In this document: positions 1 to 7,224 of the stretch, piece by piece
How the letters are laid out: every line of letters starts with the position of its first letter
Numbering within the stretch: the stretch's first letter is position 1
DNA from: UBA668 sp052034175
GTDB taxonomy: Bacteria > Actinomycetota > Acidimicrobiia > Acidimicrobiales > Ilumatobacteraceae
NCBI GenBank assembly: GCA_052034175.1
Contig: JBPOIX010000063.1
Coordinates: 1 to 19,220, forward strand
Direction of reading: 5' to 3'
DNA: 19,220 nt
Position numbers and translations under genes: made by a program
Notes under the pieces: model-generated
What the model was told of the DNA's origin: nothing
The model's database searches: none
The model's input: the letters and a program-made list of their open reading frames with translations, nothing else

Positions 1-1
1 C

Positions 2-361
2 AGCGCCGAACGCTCCATCGTGGCGCTGGAAGCCCTCAAAGCCCTGGGCGTGCGCCTGGCCATCGACGACTTTGGCACCGGCTACTCGTCGCTCACCTAC
101 CTGAAGCGCTTCCCGGTGGAAGCCATCAAGGTGGACCGCAGCTTCGTGAACGGGTTGGGGATCGACAGTGAGGACTCGACGATCGTCGAGGCCGTGGTGA
201 AGCTGGGGCACTCGCTCAACCTGCAGGTGGTGGCCGAGGGCGTGGAGACGCCGCTGCAGCTGGCGCGCCTGCGCGAGATCGGCTGCGACCGCGCCCAGGG
301 GTACCTGTTCGGCCGCCCGCGCCCGGCCGAGCTGATCGAGACCGAGTACTCGCTGCACTGA
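2..361 (+). CDS. EAL-domain protein, C-terminal part (cyclic-di-GMP phosphodiesterase type)
   Basis: The frame is open from the window edge to a TGA at 359-361, so the 5' part lies outside. The residues match the second half of an EAL domain: DDFGTGYSSL, then KVDRSFV, then AEGVET, then QGYLFGRP, in the order known for c-di-GMP-specific phosphodiesterases. The two Asp of DDFGTGYSS and the Glu of AEGVET are metal-binding or catalytic positions in active family members and are present here. The EAL signature itself and any GGDEF or sensor domain would be upstream and cannot be judged. The protein ends about 20 residues after the QGYLFGRP loop, so EAL is the last domain. It is 42 bp from the next gene, which has its own likely promoter, so a shared operon is uncertain. 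Confidence 0.93.
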   Translation, partial: SAERSIVALEALKALGVRLAIDDFGTGYSSLTYLKRFPVEAIKVDRSFVNGLGIDSEDSTIVEAVVKLGHSLNLQVVAEGVETPLQLARLREIGCDRAQGYLFGRPRPAELIETEYSLH

Positions 362-389
362 CGGTCCGTGCGCCGGTGCCGGGCGTGCC

Positions 390-395
390 TACGCT
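390..395 (+). promoter_or_regulatory. Possible -10 box (TACGCT) for a leaderless MerR-type gene
   Basis: TACGCT fits the actinobacterial TANNNT -10 pattern. Eight bases separate it from the ATG at 404, which would put the transcription start at or next to the start codon. No Shine-Dalgarno sequence precedes that ATG, in keeping with leaderless translation. No convincing -35 box was seen. Confidence 0.35.
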
Positions 396-403
396 GGCGG
401 CCG

Positions 404-1096
404 ATGCCCACGCCACCCGAGCCCGCCTCCCACGACGTCGGCGAGGGGATGGCGATCTCCGAGTTGTCGCGCCGAGCCCGGGTCAGTGTGCCGACGATCA
501 AGTTCTACATCCGCGAGGGGCTGTTGCCGGCGGGGCGAGTCACCAGCCGCACGACCGCGGTGTACGGCGCGGCGCACCTGTCGCGCCTTCGGCTTGTCCG
601 CTCGCTGGTGGAGTTGGGGGGAATGAGCCTGGCAGAGGCTCGTGGGGTGTTGGCCGTGATCGACGACGGCGGCCGCGATGGGCACGCCGTGGTCCGCTCG
701 GCGTTGCATGCCCTCGGGCCGCACGCGGCCGCGGCGCCGACGGAGCAGGCGGAAGCCACCCTGGCGGACACCGAGGCGTTGGTGGCCGGGTTGGGGTGGC
801 GGGTGGCGGCCGATGCCCCGTCGCGGCGCACCCTGGCCGACGCGCTCTTGGCCCTGCGGGAGCTCTACGGCCCGGTGCCGGCGGACGTGCTGCTGCCCTA
901 CGCCACGGCGGCCGCAGCCTTGGCGGCGGACGAGTTGACCCGCCGGCCACCGGCGCAGGACGTGGGCGAACAGGTCGAGTGGGCGGTGACCGGCACGATC
1001 GTGTTCGAGCGGGTCTTCGCCGCCTGGCGCCGCCTGGCCCACGAACACCTGGCCCAACAACCAATGGAACAACCGTCGAAAAGACCTACTAGATAG
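404..1096 (+). CDS. MerR-family transcriptional regulator
   Basis: This is a 230-residue protein if read from the ATG at 404. Residues 16-85 form a MerR winged helix-turn-helix: MAISELSRRARVSVPTIKFYIREGLLP, followed by YGAAHLSRLRLVRSLVELGGMSLAEA. The rest (about 95-230) is an Ala-rich, probably helical domain ending in AVTGTIVFERVFAAWRRLAHEHL; it lacks a visible metal-binding Cys pair and may be an effector-binding or dimerisation domain. I prefer 404 because a TANNNT box lies just upstream. A GTG at 368 would give 12 extra residues of low-complexity character, and an ATG at 449 would start right at the helix-turn-helix. The stop TAG lies within the palindrome at 1087-1111, so the protein may bind its own 3' end and control the next gene. 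The effector is unknown. Confidence 0.85.
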   Translation: MPTPPEPASHDVGEGMAISELSRRARVSVPTIKFYIREGLLPAGRVTSRTTAVYGAAHLSRLRLVRSLVELGGMSLAEARGVLAVIDDGGRDGHAVVRSALHALGPHAAAAPTEQAEATLADTEALVAGLGWRVAADAPSRRTLADALLALRELYGPVPADVLLPYATAAAALAADELTRRPPAQDVGEQVEWAVTGTIVFERVFAAWRRLAHEHLAQQPMEQPSKRPTR

Positions 1097-1111
1097 TGCT
1101 ACTATCTAATA
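1087..1111. promoter_or_regulatory. 25-bp palindrome overlapping the MerR stop; probable operator and promoter of the next gene
   Basis: The arms TACTAGATAGT (1087-1097) and ACTATCTAATA (1101-1111) are inverted repeats around GCT, with 10 of 11 positions matching and the inner seven pairs (AGATAGT/ACTATCT) perfect. It is an AT-rich island in GC-rich DNA. A possible -10 box, TACTAT, sits inside it at 1100-1105, about 9 bases before the Tat signal-peptide coding start. A regulator bound here would cover the promoter. MerR proteins usually bind a dyad spanning a 19-20 bp spacer between -35 and -10, so this placement would suit repression better than classical MerR activation. Confidence 0.6.
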
Positions 1112-1114
1112 GGG

Positions 1115-1401
1115 ATCACTGACCTGACCCGCCGCCGCTTCCTGTCCACCTCCCTCGGCGCCGGTGCCGCCGTGCTGGCCGCATGCAGTGCGGACCCGTC
1201 GACGACACCGACCACCACACCCGGGTCCGCCGGCGAGACCACACCGCCCAGCCCCACCACGACGTCGGCTCCGACGACCACGCCCCCAGCGGCGACCACG
1301 ACCACGGCCCCGCCGGTGTACCGCCCGAGCGTGAACCCCTACCTGGCCGGCAACTTCGCCCCGGTGGCGGACGAGGTGACGGAGGCCGGCCTCACGGTGC
1401 G
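1115..1401 (+). pseudogene. Truncated Tat-exported lipoprotein of the carotenoid-oxygenase family (5' fragment only)
   Basis: Frame 2 reads ITDLTRRRFLSTSLG at its start: a twin-arginine signal (RRRFL), a hydrophobic stretch and the lipobox LAAC near 1167-1187. A Thr/Pro-rich linker follows (1190-1315), then VYRPSVNPYLAGNFAPV and ADEVTEAGLTVR. NPYLxGNFAPVxDEVT is the recognisable N-terminal signature of carotenoid cleavage dioxygenases (RPE65 family), which are normally near 450-500 residues with four iron-binding His. Here the similarity stops at about 1400 and the frame becomes unrelated sequence. No ATG, GTG or TTG lies between the in-frame stop at 1094 and the RRRFL codons; the position matching MTDLTRRRFL in related proteins is ATC (1115), with CTG at 1124 as the other choice. 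The start may be non-canonical, mutated or misread. The fragment cannot encode a working enzyme. Confidence 0.75.
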
Positions 1402-1410
1402 CGCGTCTAC
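1396..1410. other. Junction between the carotenoid-oxygenase fragment and the surface-protein fragment
   Basis: Up to about 1400 frame 2 encodes carotenoid-oxygenase residues (GLTVR). From 1405 frame 1 encodes VYDTDETPIPGVDVELW, matching the inside of the third SdrD-B-like domain of the same surface protein (IYDSGEAPIEGVDVELW, from about 2365). The two families have no known fusion, and the change of frame would prevent a joint product. This is either an illegitimate recombination point or an assembly join; the sequence alone cannot decide. Confidence 0.65.
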
Positions 1411-2805
1411 GACACCGACGAGACCCCGATCCCGGGCGTCGACGTGGAGCTGTGGGCCGACAACGGTGGCGGCATCTTCGAGCCGGGCACCGACGACTCC
1501 CTCGTCGGCACGACGACGACGGACGCTGATGGCAACTACTGGTTCCTCGCCCAGCCGGACACCGACTACTTCGTGGCCATCGTGGATGGTCAGCCCGAGC
1601 TGGCCGACCATCGCTCGTCGACCGGTTCGGCCGGTGGCACCACCGACAATGACGACAACGGTGCACCCGCTCTGGGCTATGCGTCCGTCAGCGGCATCGT
1701 GTCGGTCACGCAGACGGCTGCCCCCACGGGCGAGGTGGACACCAACGATGGTGCCATCACCGCGGAGTCGGAGGCCAACACGGCACTGGGCACGATGCCC
1801 GATGCGAACAGTGATCTCACGATCGACTTCGGGTTCGTGCAGGACAACGTGTTCCGTCTGGGCAACCTGGTGTGGCTGGACTGGAACGACAACGGTGTGG
1901 CGGAGCTCGGTGAGTCCGGGCTTGATGGTGTGACGGTGCAGCTGCTGGACAGTGGCGGCAATGTGATCGACACGACCACCACGTCGGGTGGAGGCAAGTA
2001 CCTGTTCACGGATCTTCCGGCGGGTGACTACTCGGTGCGGATTCCGGCGGGTCAGGCAATCCTGGAGCCCTTCCGGTCCTCGCTGAACGGTGAGGAGTTC
2101 GACCCGAACGCCGATGGCGACAACAACGACAACGGCACGGTGACGAATGTCGCCGGTGTGACCTCGGGTGTGGTCACGCTGGGGCCGTCGGGCGACGAGC
2201 CGACGGACGAGGTGTTGCGTGATGGCAGCATCACCGATGACGACAACGACACCTTCGCCGATGGTGATTCGAACGTGTCGGTGGACTTCGGGTTCGTCGC
2301 GGTGCGCATCGGTAACCAGGTGTGGCTGGACAATGGTGCGGGCGCGAACTTCGACAACGGCATCTACGACTCCGGCGAGGCGCCGATCGAGGGTGTGGAT
2401 GTGGAGTTGTGGGCCGACGACTTCGACGGCATCTTCGAGCCGGGCACGGGCGACACGTTGATCGGCACGACCACCACGGACACGGATGGCAACTACTGGT
2501 TCTTGGCCAAGCCGGACGTGGAGTACTTCGTGGCGATCCCGTCGGCTCAGCCGGAGCTCGACACGTTCGTGTCGTCGACGGGTGCGGCCGGTGGAACGAC
2601 GGACAACGACGACAACGGTGCCCCGAACGCGGGCTATGCGTCGGTGTCGGGTCTGGTGTCGGTGGCGCCGGCGTCGGCGCCGACCAGCGAGGTCGACGCC
2701 AATGATGGCGCGACGACGGCGGAGTCCGAGGCGAACACGGCCACGTTGACGATGCCGGATACCAACTCGGACTTGACGATCGATTTCGGCTTCGTGCCGA
2801 CCCAG
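1405..2805 (+). repeat. Three SdrD-B-like domains, with the first and third closely related
   Basis: Domains 1 and 3 share GVDVELWAD, GIFEPGT, GTTTTD, DGNYWFLA and STGxAGGTTDNDDNGAP in the same order, followed by a copy of GYASVSG. Domain 2 is a more distant relative (LGNLVWLDWNDNGVAELGE, GKYLFTDLPAGDYSVRI). Domain 1 lacks the first strand (xGNxVWLD) that opens domains 2 and 3, which shows that the sequence enters it part-way through. Confidence 0.75.
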
Positions 2806-5800
2806 TACGACCTGGCGTTGATCAAGACGCGGGTGACGGCGTCGCCGGTGCAGCCGGGTGCGAACGTGGTCTGGACGATCACGGTGGAGAACCAGGGGCA
2901 GACCCCGTCCGGTTCGTACACGGTCACCGACACCCTCCCCGGTGGGTTGGGGTTCGTGGCCGCCAGCAATGGTGGCACCGAGGCCGCGGGCGTGGTCACG
3001 TGGTCGCTCAGCGGTCTCGAGCCTGGCCAGTCGATCTCGCTCAGCTTGACGACGTCGGTGGACGACGTGATGAAGGCGCCGTTCCGCAACTGGGCCGAGA
3101 TCTCGGCCGATGGTGGCGAGGATGACGACAGCACGCCGGACAGCAACACCGGGAGCGATTCGTCCGGTGGTTCGGGTATGGGCCCGAATGATCAGATCAT
3201 CAATCACAACGATCCGGATTTCGACAGTGATGCGGAGACCCCGCTGCCCAACAGCGAGATCGACGAGGACGACAACGACTACGAAGACGTCGATGTGGTC
3301 GTCAACTACGACCTCGCCCTGGCGAAGGTCACCTCGGCCAGCAATGTCGAGGTCGGCGCTGATGTGACGTGGACGATTCGTGTGCAGAACCAGGGCAACG
3401 TTGCCTCGGGTGTGTACACGATCACGGACAGGCTGCCGGCGGGTATGAGTTTCGTGTCGTGCTCGGGTGCCACGTCGTGCAGTGAGGCTGCGGGTGTGGT
3501 CTCCTACACGATGCCGACGTTGGCGGTGGGTGCGTTCGTCGATGTCACGTTGGTCACCGAGGTGACCGACATGAACAAGGCGCCGTTCCGCAACTGGGCC
3601 GAGATCTCGGCTGATGGTGCGGATGCGTACGACATTGCGAATGTGCGTGATGTCGAGGACGACGATTCGACGCCGGATGCCAACACGGGGAGCGACTCGG
3701 CGTATGGGCCGGCGATGACCGCCACCGACAACGGTGGCGCGAACGACACCTATGTCGGGATCACGGCGCTGGCAACGATCGCCACCGACGGGCTGCCGGC
3801 CTCCGATGAGGATGATCATGACGACGCGATCGTCAGTGGTGCGGTGCACTACGACTTGGCGTTGATCAAGACGGTGAACACGACGACTGTTGTCGAGGGT
3901 GGCGAGGTGATCTGGACGATCACGGTGCGCAACCAGGGCAACGTGGATTCGGGTCTGTACACGGTGACGGACACGATTCCTGGTGGGATGAGCTATGTCG
4001 GCTCGTCGCCGTCGGGCAGCCATGCGGCCGGCGTGGTCACGTGGGCGAACCAGGCGAACCTGACCCCGGGTTCGGAGGCGACGTTCACGCTGACGACCAA
4101 GGCTGATGATCTGTCGCTGAAGCCGTTCCGCAACTGGGCGGAGATCTCGGCTGACGGCGCGGACGCCTATGACCTGACGGGTCTGGATGTCGAGGACGAG
4201 GACAGCACGCCCGACGCCAACACCGGTTCGGACAGCGGGAGCGGCACGGGCACGGCCCCGAATGATCAGGTCGTGAATCACAACAACATCACGATCGATC
4301 AGCCCGCCAACGATGAGGACGACAACGACTACGAGGAAGTCGGCGGCGACGTCGCCTTCGACTTGGCGTTGGCCAAGGTTGTCGATGGTCCTGCGCTGGT
4401 GCAGCCGGGCGACACGATCACGTGGCGCATCCGGGTGCGCAACCAGGGCAACGTGTCCTCGGGTGTCTTCACGATCACGGACACTGTCCCGACGGGCATG
4501 GCGTTCGGCGCCTGCACGGGTGGCACGTCGTGCTCGGAGACGGGTGGCGTGGTCACCTTCGAGATGGCGAACCTGGCACCCGGTGGTGAGGCCGAGGTGA
4601 CGTACACGACCACGATCACCGATGTGAACGAGGCGCCGTATCGCAACTGGGCGGAGATCTCCGATGATCGGGCCCCGGAGCTCTATGGGGTGGACGACGA
4701 GGACTCGACCCCGAACACGAACACGGGTGCCGATGCCACCCTGCCCGACGACGACTATGTGTCGATCACCGATCTGGACGACGTCACGGTCGACGAGGTG
4801 GTTGGCGACGAGGACGACAACGACGACGCGATCGTCGACGTCAACGTCGTCTACGACCTGGCGCTGGCGAAGGTGACGTCGCAGGCGATCGTCAACCCCA
4901 CCGATCAGGTGGTGTGGACGATCCGGGTGCAGAACCAGGGCAACGTCCCCTCGGGTGTGTTCGATGTGACGGACACGATCCCTGCCGGGATGGAGTTCGT
5001 GTCGGCGAGCAACGGTGGCGCTGCTGTCGGTGCGGTGGTCACCTGGAGCGGCCTGGCGTCGCTGGACCCGGGTGAGTTCATCGACCTGACGTTGACGACG
5101 TCGATCTCGGATCCGAGCCTGCGGCCGTTCCGTAACTGGGCGGAGATCTCGGCCGACAGCGCCGATGACTACGACATCGTCGGCCGTGATGTGGAGGACG
5201 ACGACTCGGTGCCGAACGGCGACGAGACGGATGGCACCACGGGCAACGATCAGGTGTTGCCGAACGACGACTATGTCGGCATCGACGACCTCGCGGACAT
5301 CTCCACGGATGGGGAGCCTGCCGGTGATGAGGACGACAACGATGACGCCGTGGTGGACATCGTGGTCGACTATGACCTTGCTCTGATCAAGGAGGTCGAG
5401 GCCGGCCCGTTCCATTACGGCGACGAGGTCACCTGGACGATCACGGTCGCCAACCAGGGCAACGTGCCGTCGGGTGAGTTCACGGTGCTGGACAAGCTGC
5501 CGGTGGGCCTGACGTATGTGTCGTGTGCTGGGCCGGTGGGTGTCACGTGCGAGAGCTCGATGTGGACGATCGATCCGGATCAGCCGCCGCACGTCGAGGT
5601 CGAGTGGACGATCGCCGATCTGGCTGCTGGCGAGACGTTGGAGTTGACGTTGGTGACTGAGATCACCGATGGCACCTACCGTCAGTTCCGCAACTGGGCG
5701 GAGATCTCGACCGATTCGTCGGCCGAGTACGACACGATCGACGAGGAAGTCGCCGACGCGGACTCCGACCCGGACACGGACACGGGTGAGGATCGCGAGC

Positions 5801-7020
5801 AGGGCGGCACGGGCACCGACCCGAACGACGACGTGGACAACCACAACGACATCGAGCTCGACGAGCCCGCGGGCGATGAGGATGACAACGATATCGAGGA
5901 CATCGACATCGAGGTCGAGTACGACTTGGCGTTGGCGAAGGTGGTCACGAATGTGTCGCCGGTGCAGCCGTCGGACATCGTCACCTGGGAGATCCGGGTG
6001 CGGAACCAGGGTGACGTGCCGTCGGGTGTGTTCGACGTGACGGACACGATCCCGTCGGGGATGACGTTCTCCAGCGCGAGCGATGGTGGCACGGCTGCCG
6101 GCCAGGTGGTCACCTGGACGGACCTCGGCAGCCTCGAGCCGGGTGAGGAGATCACGCTGTCGGTGTCGGTGACGATCACCGATGTGCGCGGCGACGACTA
6201 TCGCAACTGGGCTGAGATCTCGGCCGACTCGGCTACCGATTACGGCGCCGATGTTGCCGATGATGACAGCACCCCGGACACCGAGACGGGTGCCGATGAG
6301 ACGTTGCCGGATGACGACTATGTCGGGATCGATGATCTCGGTGATGTCGAGATCGATCAGGTCGAGGGTGACGAGGACGACAACGACGATGCGGTCGTGA
6401 AGGTTCAGATCACCTATGACTTGGCGTTGATCAAGTCGTTGCCCGGTGGCCAGCGCTATCGGGTGGGGGACAACATCACGTTCAACATCGTGGTCAAGAA
6501 CCAGGGCAACGTGGACTCCGGCCCGATCACGGTGCAGGATGTGATCCCCGCCGGGCTGGCGTACGTGTCATCGTCGGATCTCGGGTTGAACGCGGGGCAG
6601 GTGGTGTCGTGGAGCTTGGGCAACCTGGCTCCGGGTGCCAAGCACACGTTCACCCTGGTGGTGAAGATGGTCGACGCCACCAAGGCGTCGTACATCAACT
6701 TCTCGGAGATCACCACGGATGGTGCGGACGACTACGACATCCCGGGCTTGGATGTGGAGGACGAGGACAGTGTTCCCGATGACGACATCACCAACGACTT
6801 GTTGGTCGATACCGATGACGTGGACACGGATCAGATCCCGAGCGACGAGGACGATCACGATCGGGCCTTGCTGGACCCGGCCAAGGTCCGTCAGGACAAC
6901 CCGAAGAAGACCGTGCCGGATACCGGCAGCAACACGATGCCGTTGCTCGGCCTGGGTGCCGGGCTCCTCGCTGCCGGCTTGCTGACCCTGCTGGCCGGCC
7001 GCCGCCGCCGCACCGCCTGA
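1405..7020 (+). CDS. Giant cell-wall-anchored surface protein, 5'-truncated (SdrD-B-like plus DUF11-like repeats)
   Basis: From 1405 to the TGA at 7018-7020 there are about 1,870 codons of one secreted protein lacking its N-terminus and export signal. The open frame extends back to an ATG at 1183, but 1183-1404 there is only an out-of-frame reading of the lipoprotein linker. Domain order: three SdrD-B-like Ig-type domains (1405-1848, 1849-2307, 2308-2805), each ending near IDFGFV or VDFGFV; eight DUF11-like repeats (2806 to about 6885); then a VPDTG motif at 6913-6927, a hydrophobic stretch and a terminal RRRR. The tail resembles an LPxTG sorting signal with Val for Leu. Asp/Glu-rich stretches such as DEDDNDYEDVD link the repeats and could bind calcium. 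The likely role is an elongated stalk or adhesin on the cell surface. No sortase gene is in the window. Confidence 0.8.
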   Translation, partial: VYDTDETPIPGVDVELWADNGGGIFEPGTDDSLVGTTTTDADGNYWFLAQPDTDYFVAIVDGQPELADHRSSTGSAGGTTDNDDNGAPALGYASVSGIVSVTQTAAPTGEVDTNDGAITAESEANTALGTMPDANSDLTIDFGFVQDNVFRLGNLVWLDWNDNGVAELGESGLDGVTVQLLDSGGNVIDTTTTSGGGKYLFTDLPAGDYSVRIPAGQAILEPFRSSLNGEEFDPNADGDNNDNGTVTNVAGVTSGVVTLGPSGDEPTDEVLRDGSITDDDNDTFADGDSNVSVDFGFVAVRIGNQVWLDNGAGANFDNGIYDSGEAPIEGVDVELWADDFDGIFEPGTGDTLIGTTTTDTDGNYWFLAKPDVEYFVAIPSAQPELDTFVSSTGAAGGTTDNDDNGAPNAGYASVSGLVSVAPASAPTSEVDANDGATTAESEANTATLTMPDTNSDLTIDFGFVPTQYDLALIKTRVTASPVQPGANVVWTITVENQGQTPSGSYTVTDTLPGGLGFVAASNGGTEAAGVVTWSLSGLEPGQSISLSLTTSVDDVMKAPFRNWAEISADGGEDDDSTPDSNTGSDSSGGSGMGPNDQIINHNDPDFDSDAETPLPNSEIDEDDNDYEDVDVVVNYDLALAKVTSASNVEVGADVTWTIRVQNQGNVASGVYTITDRLPAGMSFVSCSGATSCSEAAGVVSYTMPTLAVGAFVDVTLVTEVTDMNKAPFRNWAEISADGADAYDIANVRDVEDDDSTPDANTGSDSAYGPAMTATDNGGANDTYVGITALATIATDGLPASDEDDHDDAIVSGAVHYDLALIKTVNTTTVVEGGEVIWTITVRNQGNVDSGLYTVTDTIPGGMSYVGSSPSGSHAAGVVTWANQANLTPGSEATFTLTTKADDLSLKPFRNWAEISADGADAYDLTGLDVEDEDSTPDANTGSDSGSGTGTAPNDQVVNHNNITIDQPANDEDDNDYEEVGGDVAFDLALAKVVDGPALVQPGDTITWRIRVRNQGNVSSGVFTITDTVPTGMAFGACTGGTSCSETGGVVTFEMANLAPGGEAEVTYTTTITDVNEAPYRNWAEISDDRAPELYGVDDEDSTPNTNTGADATLPDDDYVSITDLDDVTVDEVVGDEDDNDDAIVDVNVVYDLALAKVTSQAIVNPTDQVVWTIRVQNQGNVPSGVFDVTDTIPAGMEFVSASNGGAAVGAVVTWSGLASLDPGEFIDLTLTTSISDPSLRPFRNWAEISADSADDYDIVGRDVEDDDSVPNGDETDGTTGNDQVLPNDDYVGIDDLADISTDGEPAGDEDDNDDAVVDIVVDYDLALIKEVEAGPFHYGDEVTWTITVANQGNVPSGEFTVLDKLPVGLTYVSCAGPVGVTCESSMWTIDPDQPPHVEVEWTIADLAAGETLELTLVTEITDGTYRQFRNWAEISTDSSAEYDTIDEEVADADSDPDTDTGEDREQGGTGTDPNDDVDNHNDIELDEPAGDEDDNDIEDIDIEVEYDLALAKVVTNVSPVQPSDIVTWEIRVRNQGDVPSGVFDVTDTIPSGMTFSSASDGGTAAGQVVTWTDLGSLEPGEEITLSVSVTITDVRGDDYRNWAEISADSATDYGADVADDDSTPDTETGADETLPDDDYVGIDDLGDVEIDQVEGDEDDNDDAVVKVQITYDLALIKSLPGGQRYRVGDNITFNIVVKNQGNVDSGPITVQDVIPAGLAYVSSSDLGLNAGQVVSWSLGNLAPGAKHTFTLVVKMVDATKASYINFSEITTDGADDYDIPGLDVEDEDSVPDDDITNDLLVDTDDVDTDQIPSDEDDHDRALLDPAKVRQDNPKKTVPDTGSNTMPLLGLGAGLLAAGLLTLLAGRRRRTA
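2806..6885 (+). repeat. Eight DUF11-like repeats of about 500-550 bp
   Basis: Repeats begin with YDLAL or FDLAL at 2806, 3307, 3850, 4357, 4852, 5371, 5920 and 6415. Each has a W(T/E/R)I core, N/RNQG, a TDTxPxG-like strand, and all but the last carry RNWAEIS (the eighth has YINFSEIT). Repeats 2, 4 and 6 each have a Cys pair spaced by 5-7 residues at the same place (for example CSGATSC and CTGGTSC), absent from repeats 1, 3, 5, 7 and 8. This fits growth by duplication of a two-repeat unit of about 1.0 kb. Confidence 0.8.
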
Positions 7021-7042
7021 CCCTCAGGCGTCGACCGTCGGT

Positions 7043-7067
7043 GCGCGCGAGCTTCTGGCTCGCGCGC
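7043..7067 (+). terminator. Perfect GC-rich hairpin downstream of the surface-protein gene
   Basis: GCGCGCGAGC (7043-7052) and GCTCGCGCGC (7058-7067) are exact inverted repeats around a TTCTG loop, starting 22 bases after the stop codon. There is no T-run behind it. It probably works together with the larger hairpin that follows. Confidence 0.55.
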
Positions 7068-7075
7068 GCCGGCCT

Positions 7076-7121
7076 CGACAAGCCCGGGCCGCGCTCCGCT
7101 CGCGTGGCCCGGGCTTTGTCG
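7076..7121 (+). terminator. Strong stem-loop terminator
   Basis: CGACAAGCCCGGGCC (7076-7090) pairs with GGCCCGGGCTTTGTCG (7106-7121), with a single unpaired base, around a 15-base loop. The TTT of the descending arm is the only T-rich part. Its place 55 bases past the stop codon and before the next promoter supports transcription termination. Confidence 0.7.
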
Positions 7122-7206
7122 TTCTGGTGCAACGGTCCGATGACGGAACGATGCCGATCACCGCGCGGTTGGTCAGGCCCGACTGCCGTCGCGGCGGACC
7201 CTCCGC

Positions 7207-7212
7207 TAGCGT
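7207..7212 (+). promoter_or_regulatory. Possible -10 box (TAGCGT) of the L,D-transpeptidase gene
   Basis: TAGCGT fits TANNNT and lies 12 bases before the ATG at 7225, giving a very short or no 5' leader. No Shine-Dalgarno sequence is seen before the ATG. The rest of 7122-7206 shows no further element I can support. Confidence 0.35.
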
Positions 7213-7224
7213 TCTGAACCGACC

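Noticed and set aside
1183..1404. N-terminal extension of the first surface protein from the ATG at 1183
   Set aside because: This stretch is the Tat-lipoprotein linker and carotenoid-oxygenase start read out of frame. It gives His/Asp/Arg-rich nonsense with no signal peptide.
1339..5844. A 1,501-codon open frame on the minus strand
   Set aside because: It is the exact reverse of the surface-protein repeats. Its product is a monotonous Arg/His/Val/Asp sequence that mirrors the GAC/GTC/ACG codons of the plus strand, with no domain motifs. Long antisense frames are common in GC-rich repeats.
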